A stretch of DNA of 64,000 bases, taken from assembly GCF_022267315.1 (NCBI RefSeq), contig NZ_JAIKLE010000012.1, forward strand, positions 1 through 64,000. The letters run 5' to 3'. The notes beneath the pieces were generated by a model. It was not told the origin of the DNA, searched no databases, and saw only the letters and a list, made by a program, of their open reading frames with translations. This document shows positions 54,788 to 62,890 of the stretch, one piece after another; position 1 is the stretch's first letter; every line of letters starts with the position of its first letter. The position numbers and the translations under genes are program-made. The stretch comes from Maribellus maritimus. GTDB taxonomy: Bacteria > Bacteroidota > Bacteroidia > Bacteroidales > Prolixibacteraceae.

Positions 54788-55750
54788 ATGAAAAAAATTA
54801 TGATTTATCTATTGATGGTGGTATTCTCGCTACCGGCGTTAGCCCAAAGAGACAACAACCTCTTTGCCCAGCTAACAAATGCATATTCAGATCAGGAAGG
54901 TTTTAGTGCCAGTATGATAACCAAAGACATGTTTGATCTTTATCTAAAAAAGAAAAATGTTGACAGTGAGTCGTCGGCATTTGACGCGATTAAAAACCTG
55001 GATAAAATTGTGGTGGTTTCACAAAGCAACCTAAACCAGAGTTATACCCTATTTGCCGAAGCAGAAGATAAACCGAAAAAAGAAGACAAAAACTCACTGT
55101 CGGAAGGCTTGTATCAAACCATTTTAAACCACTACAAAAATGGAGATTATACTTTACTGAAGACTGAAAAAAGGATGGGAGAAGAGGTGAAAGTCTATCT
55201 CAAAAAAAATCAGGATAAAATCGAATCATTGGCTGTTTTAACTCATTCCAATGCAAATACCGGTTTGATAGAACTTCAGGGAAATATCAATTTAACTGCG
55301 GTTGCCGACTTAAACAAAGCACTCAATCTACGTGGCCTTGAAAACCTCTACAAAATAAATAACAACAACGGAGCAGCTGTTTATTTTGGCCAAAACTCCA
55401 ATGTGTACTTTCCGCAGGAAAGAATAGAACAAATGGTTGCCCGCCAAAAGGAATTGATTGAAAAACAACAGTATTTCTCCGATGAACAACGTGCAAAAAT
55501 TGAAGAACAGGCACGTGTTCAGGCAGAGAGACAAATGGAAATGGCAGAAAAATACCGGGAAATGGCAGAGAGATATCAGCGGCAACCTGTATTTCTGAAT
55601 TATCCCGGCGACAGTACAGAATACTTTCTGAACGGTAAAAAGGTTGACGCCGATGAAATAAAACAACTGGATAAAACAGATATCGTAACCATTGATGTTA
55701 AAGCAAACAAAGACGAGGATATCACAACCATTCAAATTAGAACGAAGTAA
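54788..55750 (+). CDS. DUF4252 family exported protein
   Basis: A 320-aa exported protein. The ATG at 54788 gives a signal peptide (MKKIMIYLLMVVFSLPALAQ); a longer frame from 54743 has a non-signal start and overlaps the previous gene. Residues about 25-190 match DUF4252 as I recall it, with FDAIKNLDKIVVVSQ and a second LIELQGNINLTAVADL. A Gln/Glu-rich helix (about 225-270) and a C-terminal DEIKQLDKTDIVTIDVKAN follow. It is often found beside ECF sigma genes. Function is unknown. A perfect terminator follows. Confidence 0.75.
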   Translation: MKKIMIYLLMVVFSLPALAQRDNNLFAQLTNAYSDQEGFSASMITKDMFDLYLKKKNVDSESSAFDAIKNLDKIVVVSQSNLNQSYTLFAEAEDKPKKEDKNSLSEGLYQTILNHYKNGDYTLLKTEKRMGEEVKVYLKKNQDKIESLAVLTHSNANTGLIELQGNINLTAVADLNKALNLRGLENLYKINNNNGAAVYFGQNSNVYFPQERIEQMVARQKELIEKQQYFSDEQRAKIEEQARVQAERQMEMAEKYREMAERYQRQPVFLNYPGDSTEYFLNGKKVDADEIKQLDKTDIVTIDVKANKDEDITTIQIRTK

Positions 55751-55773
55751 AATATACCAATCATATAAAAAGA

Positions 55774-55807
55774 AATGGGCACCGGAAATCCGGTGCCCAT
55801 TTTTTAT
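55774..55807. terminator. Strong bidirectional terminator
   Basis: AATGGGCACCGG (55774-55785) pairs perfectly with CCGGTGCCCATT (55790-55801), flanked by A-rich sequence on the left and a T run on the right. It serves the DUF4252 gene and the convergent DUF4270 gene. Confidence 0.95.
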
Positions 55808-55822
55808 TTCCGGTTTATCATC

Positions 55823-57202
55823 CTACTGCTGCAAAAATTTTGAATATGTTATAATCAATTGTATTCCTGTTTCACTTGTACTCCCTTTTAAAACAACCCT
55901 TTTCGCTTCGCTATTCTTAGTAGCTGTCGTCAAGTTAAATCCAAGGTTTCCAACCTCTCCATCTATTATTTGCTGCAAATGTTGTGTAACATTAAAACGA
56001 TAAGTATAGTCCAAAGTATCTAATACACCGCCATAAAATGCGGGGCTAAAGGAGTAATCCTTAGGGAGAAATTCCTGTCCGGTGCTATCAATATAGGTAA
56101 GTAAAAGCTGGCTCGGAGCAGGATAATTTTCCAAATCGGATACGGTCGTGTCGACCTGAAAAACAAGTTCCGCTCTGTTAATCGCCGTATTTACCGAATC
56201 CCGCCAAAGTGAAAGATTGTCGATATCAATCTTTGACTCAAGCCCACCGGTTGTTTGGATATATATCAGCGAATCTTCTACCATACCCGGATTACTCAAA
56301 CTTCCAAAAAACGGAGTTCCTGAATAATCGTGTTCAATATGATTTACCCGGGCACTAAACTCTGTAACAATATAAGGCATACTTAGCAACGTATCGGTCG
56401 TTATATTTCGGATTTCTTCATTGTTGTAATACACAAGAAGCGCAGACCCCTGAAAACTATTATCTGAAGCTGCTTCCAAAGACAGAATTGCTCCCTGATC
56501 ATCCGTTATTCTTTCTGTTTCAATGTACAGTCCTTTAAAATAATTCAAAAAATCATCATTACTAACCATGTCTGCTGAATCTGCATTTACCAGTTTATCC
56601 CCCAAAGAAATATCCAGCGGCACCTTTATTACCTGATAAAATGTATCCGTCTCGGTTGAATCAAGTGTTATCTGAGGAACAAAATCCAGTTCACCAAGCA
56701 GCTGGTCGGAAGCCATACCTTTTAAGCCCACATTTTGGTAGTAGGGGTAACTTGTATTATCCCCTGTTCCTTCTTCCTGATCAGCATACAAACTTTCTTC
56801 CAGCTCATAAACTCTGATTTTCTGAGTTGTTACCGTATCTCCAAAAATCTTTTTATAGTACAAATACAAAAAAATGGAATCAGCTTCGGGCGCTTCACCA
56901 AAATCAGGATAACCAACCAGTCTGAATTGTGTGGCAAAATCAATGGTTGTATTTCCAAATACCGGATCATTAAAGCTTCCAAACAAACTTTTAGATGCCC
57001 CATCAGTGCGAATTGAATCTTCCCTGATGGTATAGGCCCTGATATCGTCTTTTAAAATCGTATTTTTAACTGAGATTAAATCCGTAGAAGGTAAAATCTC
57101 CATTCCAAGATCGTCGTACTTTTTGCAATGTGTAAAAACAAAACTTGTTAAAAACATCACAATCAACAAGATAAAATATTTATTTCTAGATTTGGCTTTC
57201 AC
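55823..57202 (-). CDS. DUF4270 family lipoprotein
   Basis: A 459-aa lipoprotein: the signal ends in FVFTHC (Cys26), followed by KKYDDLGMEILPS, the family's usual start. The rest is beta-rich, with repeated DTVTTQKIRVYELEESLY-like strands and a C-terminal LKGSTSETGIQLIITYSKF. It is a Bacteroidota surface family of unknown role, often beside the glycogen synthase half and panC as here. It has a -7 element at 57253. Confidence 0.82.
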   Translation of the reverse strand: MKAKSRNKYFILLIVMFLTSFVFTHCKKYDDLGMEILPSTDLISVKNTILKDDIRAYTIREDSIRTDGASKSLFGSFNDPVFGNTTIDFATQFRLVGYPDFGEAPEADSIFLYLYYKKIFGDTVTTQKIRVYELEESLYADQEEGTGDNTSYPYYQNVGLKGMASDQLLGELDFVPQITLDSTETDTFYQVIKVPLDISLGDKLVNADSADMVSNDDFLNYFKGLYIETERITDDQGAILSLEAASDNSFQGSALLVYYNNEEIRNITTDTLLSMPYIVTEFSARVNHIEHDYSGTPFFGSLSNPGMVEDSLIYIQTTGGLESKIDIDNLSLWRDSVNTAINRAELVFQVDTTVSDLENYPAPSQLLLTYIDSTGQEFLPKDYSFSPAFYGGVLDTLDYTYRFNVTQHLQQIIDGEVGNLGFNLTTATKNSEAKRVVLKGSTSETGIQLIITYSKFLQQ

Positions 57203-57252
57203 GTAGTTTCTTCATTAATTTATTTGCAATTTGGCTTATTCAAAAAGTTACA

Positions 57253-57260
57253 CAAACGTA
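57253..57260 (-). promoter_or_regulatory. -7 promoter element for the DUF4270 gene (TACGTTTG)
   Basis: TACGTTTG on the reverse strand fits TAnnTTTG, giving a leader of about 44 bases before the ATG at 57202. Confidence 0.45.
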
Positions 57261-57336
57261 TAAAAAAACAAACGATGGCAACACGTAAATGATTGTATAT
57301 TTGATTTTTTTTAGATAAAATTCAATCTTTTAACAC

Positions 57337-58137
57337 TTACACTTTATCGTAAAATTCATTATACGCATCAATGTAAGTTTCTTTTGGTTGGTAATTGAGA
57401 AACAATTTATTTGTTGACTGAATATATCTTTCAACATTTTCGTTAATAGTTTCAGTACCCTGTACAACTGCATCCGAATAATCAATTGCCATTTTCGAAA
57501 CATTTTCGAATGTAGGATCATCAATGGTTTTTACATCATCTGCAGTAATTCCTTCCAACAACAACTTGTTGTTAAAGCTGGAATTTAAAGTTTTCTTAAA
57601 ATCGTCATTATAAACAGAGTATACGACTTTTGAATTCTTGAAAAGCGGGTCGTTATAATAATATTTCTTTATGTACAACGGAACAAGTGAGGTTAACCAT
57701 CCGTGGCAATGGATAATATCAGGAGCCCAGCGTAATTTAATCACTGTTTCCAAAACGCCGCGGGCAAAAAATACCGCTCGTTCGTCATTATCCTCAAATT
57801 CATTGCCTTTGGAGTCTTTTAACACATGTTTGCGTTGAAAATAATCTTCATTATCGATAAAATACACCTGCATTCGTGCGGCCTGTATCGAGGCCACTTT
57901 AATTATCAGCGGGTGATCGGTATCGTTAATTACCAGGTTCATTCCCGATAATCGGATAACCTCGTGAAGTTGGTTTCTACGTTCGTTAACACAGCCGTAA
58001 CGCGGCATAAAAGTTCTGATTTCCCTTCCTCTTTCCTGAACTCCTTGTGGCAAATATCTAGAAATTTCTGACATCTCAGTTTCAGGTAGGTATGGGGTGA
58101 TTTCTTGTGAAATATAAAGGATCTTTTTCTTTTCCAT
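57337..58137 (-). CDS. Glycogen/starch synthase N-terminal (GT5) domain protein, lone half
   Basis: A 266-aa protein equal to the N-terminal catalytic half of glycogen synthase. KKILYISQEITPYLPETEMS opens the Rossmann half, then GVQERGREIRTFMPRYG near 32-48, and DIIHCHGWLTSLVPLYIKKY near 130-149 carries the family's His-Gly-Trp signature. The ADP-glucose site Lys-x-Gly-Gly-Leu is replaced by PETEMSEISRY, and the C-terminal GT1-like half is missing. It may be a non-catalytic or partner-dependent form. A TTG at 58170 is inside the promoter, so the ATG at 58137 is used. Confidence 0.8.
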   Translation of the reverse strand: MEKKKILYISQEITPYLPETEMSEISRYLPQGVQERGREIRTFMPRYGCVNERRNQLHEVIRLSGMNLVINDTDHPLIIKVASIQAARMQVYFIDNEDYFQRKHVLKDSKGNEFEDNDERAVFFARGVLETVIKLRWAPDIIHCHGWLTSLVPLYIKKYYYNDPLFKNSKVVYSVYNDDFKKTLNSSFNNKLLLEGITADDVKTIDDPTFENVSKMAIDYSDAVVQGTETINENVERYIQSTNKLFLNYQPKETYIDAYNEFYDKV

Positions 58138-58167
58138 TGACCTGTATGCGCAGTTTATTACAGGCTG

Positions 58168-58175
58168 CAAAGGTA
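58168..58175 (-). promoter_or_regulatory. -7 promoter element for the GT5 half gene (TACCTTTG)
   Basis: TACCTTTG on the reverse strand fits TAnnTTTG. It lies over the TTG at 58170 and so excludes that codon as a start, leaving a leader of about 25 bases to 58137. Confidence 0.55.
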
Positions 58176-58271
58176 ATAAAAATATCCTGAATATTCAATT
58201 CAGACGCTTTATCCGTGTTATCAGAGTACTTGTCTGCATTCTTTTCTTGATATATTCCGGATTAATTTTAT

Positions 58272-58279
58272 TTACTTTG
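58272..58279 (+). promoter_or_regulatory. Near-consensus -7 element for panC (TTACTTTG)
   Basis: TTACTTTG differs by one base from TAnnTTTG and lies 22 bases before the panC ATG. The 58176-58271 stretch between the divergent genes shows nothing else. Confidence 0.35.
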
Positions 58280-58300
58280 CACCGTTAAATTTTTTGACAA

Positions 58301-59140
58301 ATGAAGCTGGTTAAAACAGTTAACGATTTACAGAAAGAACTGCAGCAGTTAAGGATGTCCGGAACGGTTGGCTTTGTCCCTACGATGGGTGCTTTGCACA
58401 AAGGACATATATCGCTGGTTGAAAAAGCCGCAAAAGAAAATCCGGTGGTTGTTGTAAGTATTTTTGTGAATCCAACCCAGTTTAACGACCCAAAAGATTT
58501 GGAACGCTATCCGCGCGACTTGGAAGCCGATTTAAATTTACTTGAAAAATCGGGAGTAGCGCTGATTTTTGCTCCTTCGGTTGAGGAAATGTACCCGGAA
58601 ACCGATACGCGAAAATTTGATTTTGGAATGTTGGAAACCGTAATGGAGGGAAAACATCGGCCGGGGCATTTCAATGGCGTTGCACAAGTGGTGAGTAAAC
58701 TCTTCGGGATGGTAAAACCCGACAGGGCATATTTCGGGATGAAAGATTTCCAACAGGTTGCCATTATTAAAAACATGACAAAACAGCTCCATCTGCCGGT
58801 AGAAATTGTTGCCTGCCCAATTATTCGTGAAAAAAGCGGCTTGGCGATGAGTTCCCGAAATGAGTTGTTAAATTCCGAAGAAAGAAAAAATGCAGCCTTT
58901 ATTTCGGAAACATTGTTAAAAGCCAAACAACTTGTCGGTCAAAAATCCGTAAAGGAGCTTACAGAATGGGTTATCGAAAACATCAACAAAAACCCGTACC
59001 TGTCTGTTGAATATGTAGAGATAGTTGAAGATAATAAACTTCAACCCGTTAGTAACTGGGAAGAAGAAAATACAATAGTAGGCTGTGTTGCAGTATTCTG
59101 TGGCAAAGTCAGATTAATTGACAATATTGTTTTGAATTGA
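58301..59140 (+). CDS. panC: Pantoate-beta-alanine ligase (pantothenate synthetase)
   Basis: Joins pantoate and beta-alanine with ATP to give pantothenate (279 aa). FVPTMGALHKGHISLVEKA near 25-43 contains the HxGH nucleotidyl-transfer motif. FVNPTQFNDPKDLERYPR near 57-74 and the KMSKS-like EKSGLAMSSRNELL follow. It is co-transcribed with panD, which starts 12 bases later; panD supplies its beta-alanine, and coaX at 33242 uses the product. Confidence 0.96.
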   Translation: MKLVKTVNDLQKELQQLRMSGTVGFVPTMGALHKGHISLVEKAAKENPVVVVSIFVNPTQFNDPKDLERYPRDLEADLNLLEKSGVALIFAPSVEEMYPETDTRKFDFGMLETVMEGKHRPGHFNGVAQVVSKLFGMVKPDRAYFGMKDFQQVAIIKNMTKQLHLPVEIVACPIIREKSGLAMSSRNELLNSEERKNAAFISETLLKAKQLVGQKSVKELTEWVIENINKNPYLSVEYVEIVEDNKLQPVSNWEEENTIVGCVAVFCGKVRLIDNIVLN

Positions 59141-59152
59141 AAGGACAAGGTC

Positions 59153-59503
59153 ATGCAAATTGAAGTTTGTAAATCGAAAATACATAAAGTAACGGTTACC
59201 GAAGCCAACCTGCAATATGTAGGCAGTATTACCATCGACGAGGATTTGATGGATGCAGCTAACCTGATTGAAAACGAAAAAGTGCAGGTGGTTAATATCA
59301 ACAACGGCGAACGTCTGGAAACATATATTATAAAAGGCGAACGCGGCTCTGGTACCATTTGTCTTAACGGCCCGGCAGCACGTAAAGTAGCTGTGGGCGA
59401 TGTGGTCATCATTATTTCCTACGCTCAAATGGATTTTGAAGAAGCCAAAAACTTTAAACCCTGGCTGGTTTTCCCGGATACCGAAACCAACCAGATAGTA
59501 TAA
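59153..59503 (+). CDS. panD: Aspartate 1-decarboxylase
   Basis: Pyruvoyl enzyme that makes beta-alanine from aspartate (116 aa). The precursor self-cleaves between Gly24 and Ser25 in [15 protein letters not shown], forming the pyruvoyl group from Ser25. The substrate loop [19 protein letters not shown] lies near 62-80. It is the partner of panC in the same operon. Confidence 0.96.
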   Translation: MQIEVCKSKIHKVTVTEANLQYVGSITIDEDLMDAANLIENEKVQVVNINNGERLETYIIKGERGSGTICLNGPAARKVAVGDVVIIISYAQMDFEEAKNFKPWLVFPDTETNQIV

Positions 59504-59543
59504 AATGTATATTACTGAAAGAAAACGTTGAGTACCTGGCAGG

Positions 59544-59585
59544 CAAAAAGGCCAGCATTCACATCGTATCTGTCAAGCCTTTTTG
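59544..59585. terminator. Hairpin terminator between panD and the convergent lipoprotein gene
   Basis: CAAAAAGGC (59544-59552) pairs with GCCTTTTTG (59577-59585) across a 24-base loop. The T-rich arm gives it terminator character in the panD direction, and the A-rich arm in the other. Confidence 0.5.
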
Positions 59586-59607
59586 AATATTTTTTACAAA
59601 CATCCCA

Positions 59608-59966
59608 TCACAACATAATTCGTCTTCTGCATTTATATCCGTAAGGTAACAAACCACAAACCCTATGGTCAGCCTGAAGCGTAATTTTAGAATACGGTTT
59701 TGTGTTTATTTTCTTGTTTAGCCGGCAGTCGAAGGTATGCATTATTGTATCAATCTCGCTGTAGGCAATTATTTTGCAGGAAGCATCTGTTAATTCCGTA
59801 AAATTACTTCCTTTTTTATATCCTTCTATGCTTATCGTTTGCAGGTCTTTGTATTCTGTATAAAATATTTCCAATACATCCGGTTCTGCACCATTATCGC
59901 AAGTAACAGAATTACAGGCTGCGAGTAAAAACATCAATAAAATCAGAAAAAAGGGGATTTTTTCAT
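59608..59966 (-). pseudogene. Small lipoprotein with an apparent single-base frameshift in its signal peptide
   Basis: The open frame (110 codons, 59608-59937) encodes a Cys-rich, beta-like protein after FLLAACNS, but its first available starts leave only 6-7 residues before the lipobox Cys. An ATG at 59966 starts with MKKSPF and hits a stop after 7 codons. Adding one base in the A6 or T6 run restores MKKIPFFLILLMFLLAAC, a perfect lipoprotein signal. It is therefore either a recent frameshift, a phase-variable gene or a sequencing indel. The mature part contains four or more cysteines; no family recognised. Confidence 0.55.
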
Positions 59967-60082
59967 TTTACATTTTTATTTAAGAAAGCGTTACCGGAGC
60001 TTACTTATTTTGTCATCTTCAATTATTCTGTTGAATTGTATCAAAATGTGCGGGATCATTTTTACACCCGAAAAATACTGCA

Positions 60083-60119
60083 AAAAAGGGAAGCACCCAT
60101 CTTTTATACTTCCCTTTTG
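60083..60119 (-). terminator. Terminator downstream of the 60137 gene
   Basis: AAAAGGGAAG (60084-60093) pairs with CTTCCCTTTT (60109-60118). On the reverse strand the stem is followed by a T run, so it ends the transcript of the gene at 60137-60850. Confidence 0.65.
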
Positions 60120-60136
60120 TTTTAACTGTGATAATT

Positions 60137-60850
60137 TTATTCCGTCAGTTCCGGTTTTTTCCGGCGTTTTTTCACCATTTCGTTGTTATCGCTGATGATT
60201 TGTGCGTTGACACGGGCAAATTTGCTGTAATTTTCTGCGTCAACCATTTCCATGGCGCGAAGATAGATCACCAGCTTGTCATTAATAATTTCCACCACTT
60301 CATTTTTAACATCTGTTGCACTCCTGTGCGTACTTTCCCTGGCTTTTTCGGATTCCCAGTCTAAACGCGTTTGTTCAAAACCGGTTTGTGCCTCCTGTAA
60401 AGCAGTAATAAGCTCAGCGCAACCCGATAGCGCAGCAACAGAAGATTGCAGTAACGGTTTCGCTAAATCGCCCAGCAAAGATGAAATAAGTGACGACTCG
60501 GCAGAATAGGTTTCACCTGTTACCGCCAGGCCATATTTGTCGACTATTTTCTTTACTTCCTTCGCGGCATTCTGTACAGCAGGGTCAGGATGATGCAGAA
60601 ATCCGTTAACCAGATAATAAAGGGCACGTAGCTTGTTGTCACGTATTTCGTCTTGTTGTTCAAGTTCCGATTGGGCTTTTGTTTGCTTCACTGCATCCGT
60701 CAGGTGGGCCGAACTATCCTGCAGGTCGGAAAATATCTTCGCAAGATGAATATCGCCACCCAAATCACTTTTTTGATAAGCGCCAATCATTCGTTCAGAC
60801 ACGGCATCTACTTCCGTAGTGCGGCTTTGGTAAATTAACTTTTCAATCAT
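60137..60850 (-). CDS. Hypothetical cytosolic protein, DUF6261-like
   Basis: A 237-aa helical protein with no signal and no membrane segment. Features are RTTEVDAVSERMIGAYQKSD near 10-29, SELEQQDEIRDNKLRALYYL near 65-84 and LNGFLHHPDPAVQNAAKEV-like text near 88-106. It ends in a very basic tail (VKKRRKKPELTE). The spacing resembles what I recall of DUF6261 in the Bacteroidota, but I cannot confirm it. The role is unknown. It stands alone with a terminator. Confidence 0.6.
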   Translation of the reverse strand: MIEKLIYQSRTTEVDAVSERMIGAYQKSDLGGDIHLAKIFSDLQDSSAHLTDAVKQTKAQSELEQQDEIRDNKLRALYYLVNGFLHHPDPAVQNAAKEVKKIVDKYGLAVTGETYSAESSLISSLLGDLAKPLLQSSVAALSGCAELITALQEAQTGFEQTRLDWESEKARESTHRSATDVKNEVVEIINDKLVIYLRAMEMVDAENYSKFARVNAQIISDNNEMVKKRRKKPELTE

Positions 60851-61345
60851 TTTTCTTTGATTTAAGTGTTATAAGATGGGTTCATTTCTTCTGTTTATGG
60901 GTTTGTTGCGATTTTAAATGTATAAATTAAAACTGGTGCAGATAAATATACACCAATGTTTTAGGGCATAAACCAACCTCCAAAGGCTCGTTTCCGTTAT
61001 TTGAAACGATGAATAAATATCCATACCCCCACTTTTTATTTAAACTGGCTTTGGACGTTCATCCACGACTTCTTTTTTTATCCGGACAGGGTTTGGATAA
61101 ACATCCATGGTTTTACTTTTTGCCCGGACGAGGCCTGGACATTCATCCATGGCTTCCTTTTTGTTCAGGCGGGCTTTGGATGGATATTCACAATGCTTTG
61201 GCAAAATTTAGCCCCTACCGACGGATGCCGGCCACAGGCAGCCTATTCCCCTCAATCAGCATTTTTTTCTCTCAACCTGTTTTTTCAATTCCTTTTTGTA
61301 CGAGGTTGTATACTCACACTGGTGCAGATTTGCAAAGTCGGTATT
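60851..61345. other. Intergenic stretch containing a 42-bp tandem repeat
   Basis: About 495 bases without a convincing gene. The central third is the tandem repeat listed separately (61047-61195). A plus-strand open frame of 121 codons (61009-61374) covers it, but its product is mostly repeat translation and ends inside the next gene, so I do not call it. The flanks, 60851-61046 and 61196-61345, show nothing recognisable. Confidence 0.5.
61047..61195. repeat. 42-bp imperfect tandem repeat, about 3.5 copies
   Basis: Copies align on TTGGAC at 61051, TTGGAT at 61093, CTGGAC at 61135 and TTGGAT at 61176; the first two steps are exactly 42 bases and the last 41. Each unit contains CATCCA(T/C)GG-like and TCCGGAC-like cores joined by a T-rich run. 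On the reverse strand the units read as 14-residue peptides such as MDECPGLVRAKSKT and MDVYPNPVRIKKEV without a stop, in a frame of about 54 codons lacking a good start. Confidence 0.75.
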
Positions 61346-62098
61346 TTAAAACTCTTTTATCAATCCTATTGTAAAGCCCAACTCACTGTCCTCTTCTGTA
61401 ATCAATGGTTTGTTTAAAACGACTTCAAGTGTTGTGTTAAATGGAATGTAGGTTGATGAAAGACTTAAAACCTCGCCAAGAACAAAAATATTCCTGCCGG
61501 ACTCAAAAATTTCAATAGCAAGTGTGGAAAGGCTTCCGTTAAACGTCCATTTTTCATAGTGTTTGGCACAGTTGTATTTTCCACTGATGTATCCGCCATC
61601 CTGGTATTCATTTCCCCGTTGAAACGACATCCAGCCGGAAACTTCAGCGCTTAGTGTATGTACCGATTTCGATGGATTTTTAATAAAATTCCAGTCCCAG
61701 GTAACAATGGGTTGAATCCATGAAAGCTGGCGAATGGTTTCGCTGTACTGGTAACTTACAAAGATATTTCGGGAATATTTCGGGAAAACTCTCGCTTCGG
61801 GCGATGAAAATACCAGGCTATCGGTTCTTACCGATTCGCGGGTGTTGTTTACGCCGCCAATTAAATAAATCGGTGTCAAACCTTCAATATCGTGCGCATA
61901 ATAAAAGTACAGGCTCCAGGGCCCGCCAACTGAAAAAGTGGTGCTAAATTCTGCAGTTGGTACTTTTTCTGTAAAAAGATTGGTTGGATCGAGCCACTGC
62001 GATTTTAACGATACACTGGTTTGTGCAGTTACATTCAACGATAAAAAAAGTGCAGTTAGAGTCCCGAAGACAAATTTAATATAAGTTATAAGTTTCAT
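61346..62098 (-). CDS. Exported outer-membrane barrel-like protein (hypothetical)
   Basis: A 250-aa protein with a signal peptide (about 1-25, cut near NVTAQ). The mature part alternates short beta-like strands, for example GPWSLYFYYAHDIEGL and RNIFVSYQYSETIRQLSW, and ends in FTIGLIKEF with a terminal Phe, as in outer-membrane barrels. No named family is recognised. No neighbour explains its role. The next gene upstream lies over 400 bases away. Confidence 0.65.
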   Translation of the reverse strand: MKLITYIKFVFGTLTALFLSLNVTAQTSVSLKSQWLDPTNLFTEKVPTAEFSTTFSVGGPWSLYFYYAHDIEGLTPIYLIGGVNNTRESVRTDSLVFSSPEARVFPKYSRNIFVSYQYSETIRQLSWIQPIVTWDWNFIKNPSKSVHTLSAEVSGWMSFQRGNEYQDGGYISGKYNCAKHYEKWTFNGSLSTLAIEIFESGRNIFVLGEVLSLSSTYIPFNTTLEVVLNKPLITEEDSELGFTIGLIKEF

Positions 62099-62525
62099 AG
62101 TTGGTTTTATTCATAAAGACTGTAAAATTAGCAAGATTCAGAAAACCGGCAACTTTCACAGCATTATACAGTTATACGGTCAGACTCTGGCTGAAACTAC
62201 ATTTTAAAAGCTGCTTTTTATTTTATTTGGCTGTAATATTTTTGTTTTAACCTTACTCAATTTCGTCAGTTTATAACATAACCGTCTGATTTTTTTGATT
62301 TATACCGATCGCGTTTTCCGGCGATAAATCATTTTTGTTCTGCTTATTTGTTCGCTGTAGTAAAACAAACAAAAGTATCTGATTAAGATCGAACACTCGA
62401 CATAATGATGAACAGTACACAAATAAAAATCAGATAACCAGAGATGTGTGTTTTCGGGGCTGAAGCCCGGAAATTAATGTTTTTTCCAATAACCTCAGCT
62501 TAAGCCTGAGGTTATTGAAAACCAT
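62099..62525. other. Intergenic stretch, mostly featureless, with a palindromic element at its right end
   Basis: About 430 bases between two reverse-strand genes. Bases 62099-62455 are AT-rich and I see no gene, promoter match or repeat. The remainder is the nested palindrome listed separately. Confidence 0.5.
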
Positions 62526-62546
62526 CTAACTCAAGGACTTCAGCCC
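62456..62546. repeat. Nested palindromic (REP-like) element
   Basis: An inner stem CAATAACCTCAG (62487-62498) pairs perfectly with CTGAGGTTATTG (62506-62517). An outer GGGCTGAAG (62457-62465) pairs with CTTCAGCCC (62538-62546). The left outer arm is itself palindromic (GGGCT/AGCCC). The layout resembles REP-type elements mobilised by RAYT transposases. It overlaps the last codons of the barrel fragment gene. Confidence 0.55.
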
Positions 62547-62890
62547 AATATTTAAAAATCGAACAGTAAAACAAATACAAATGCGAGCTTCTGTGCGTTC
62601 TTTCAACCGAAAACATAGTGGCCGCATACGCAAATCACTGTATGCATAAATTTCAGCATGCAACAATCTATAATTGAGACCAATATCAATATGGGTTCTC
62701 TCAAATAATTGATAAGAAAGATAAATTCTGATAGCTGACGAAAATCCCTGTTGTTTGTCACTACTTTCAAATATCCCTTCATTTTTGAGGAAATAATAAC
62801 CGGCGTTTGCAGTTGCTCCCCACTCAAAATTCTTTTGTGTATTTGTAATTCCTGCTGTAATGCTCAAAATCAGTAAGACTTAAAATTCAT
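62526..62890 (-). pseudogene. Barrel-protein fragment, frameshifted at its start
   Basis: The open frame 62526-62867 (113 codons from a TTG) encodes an outer-membrane-like stretch (FEWGATANAGYYFLKNEG). It lacks a start with a full signal peptide. An ATG at 62890, overlapping the receptor's last codons, gives MNFKSY and then a stop. Adding one A in the AAG that follows restores MNFKVLLILSITAG, a good signal peptide in the main frame. The 3' end runs into the palindromic element, where the last residues NIGLKSLS are element-encoded. At about 120 aa it is probably a decayed barrel gene. Confidence 0.45.

Noticed and set aside
61009-61374. Plus-strand open frame of 121 codons across the 42-bp repeat
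   Set aside because: Its product is largely repeat translation with unusual composition, it has no recognisable domain, and it runs into the opposing gene at 61346.
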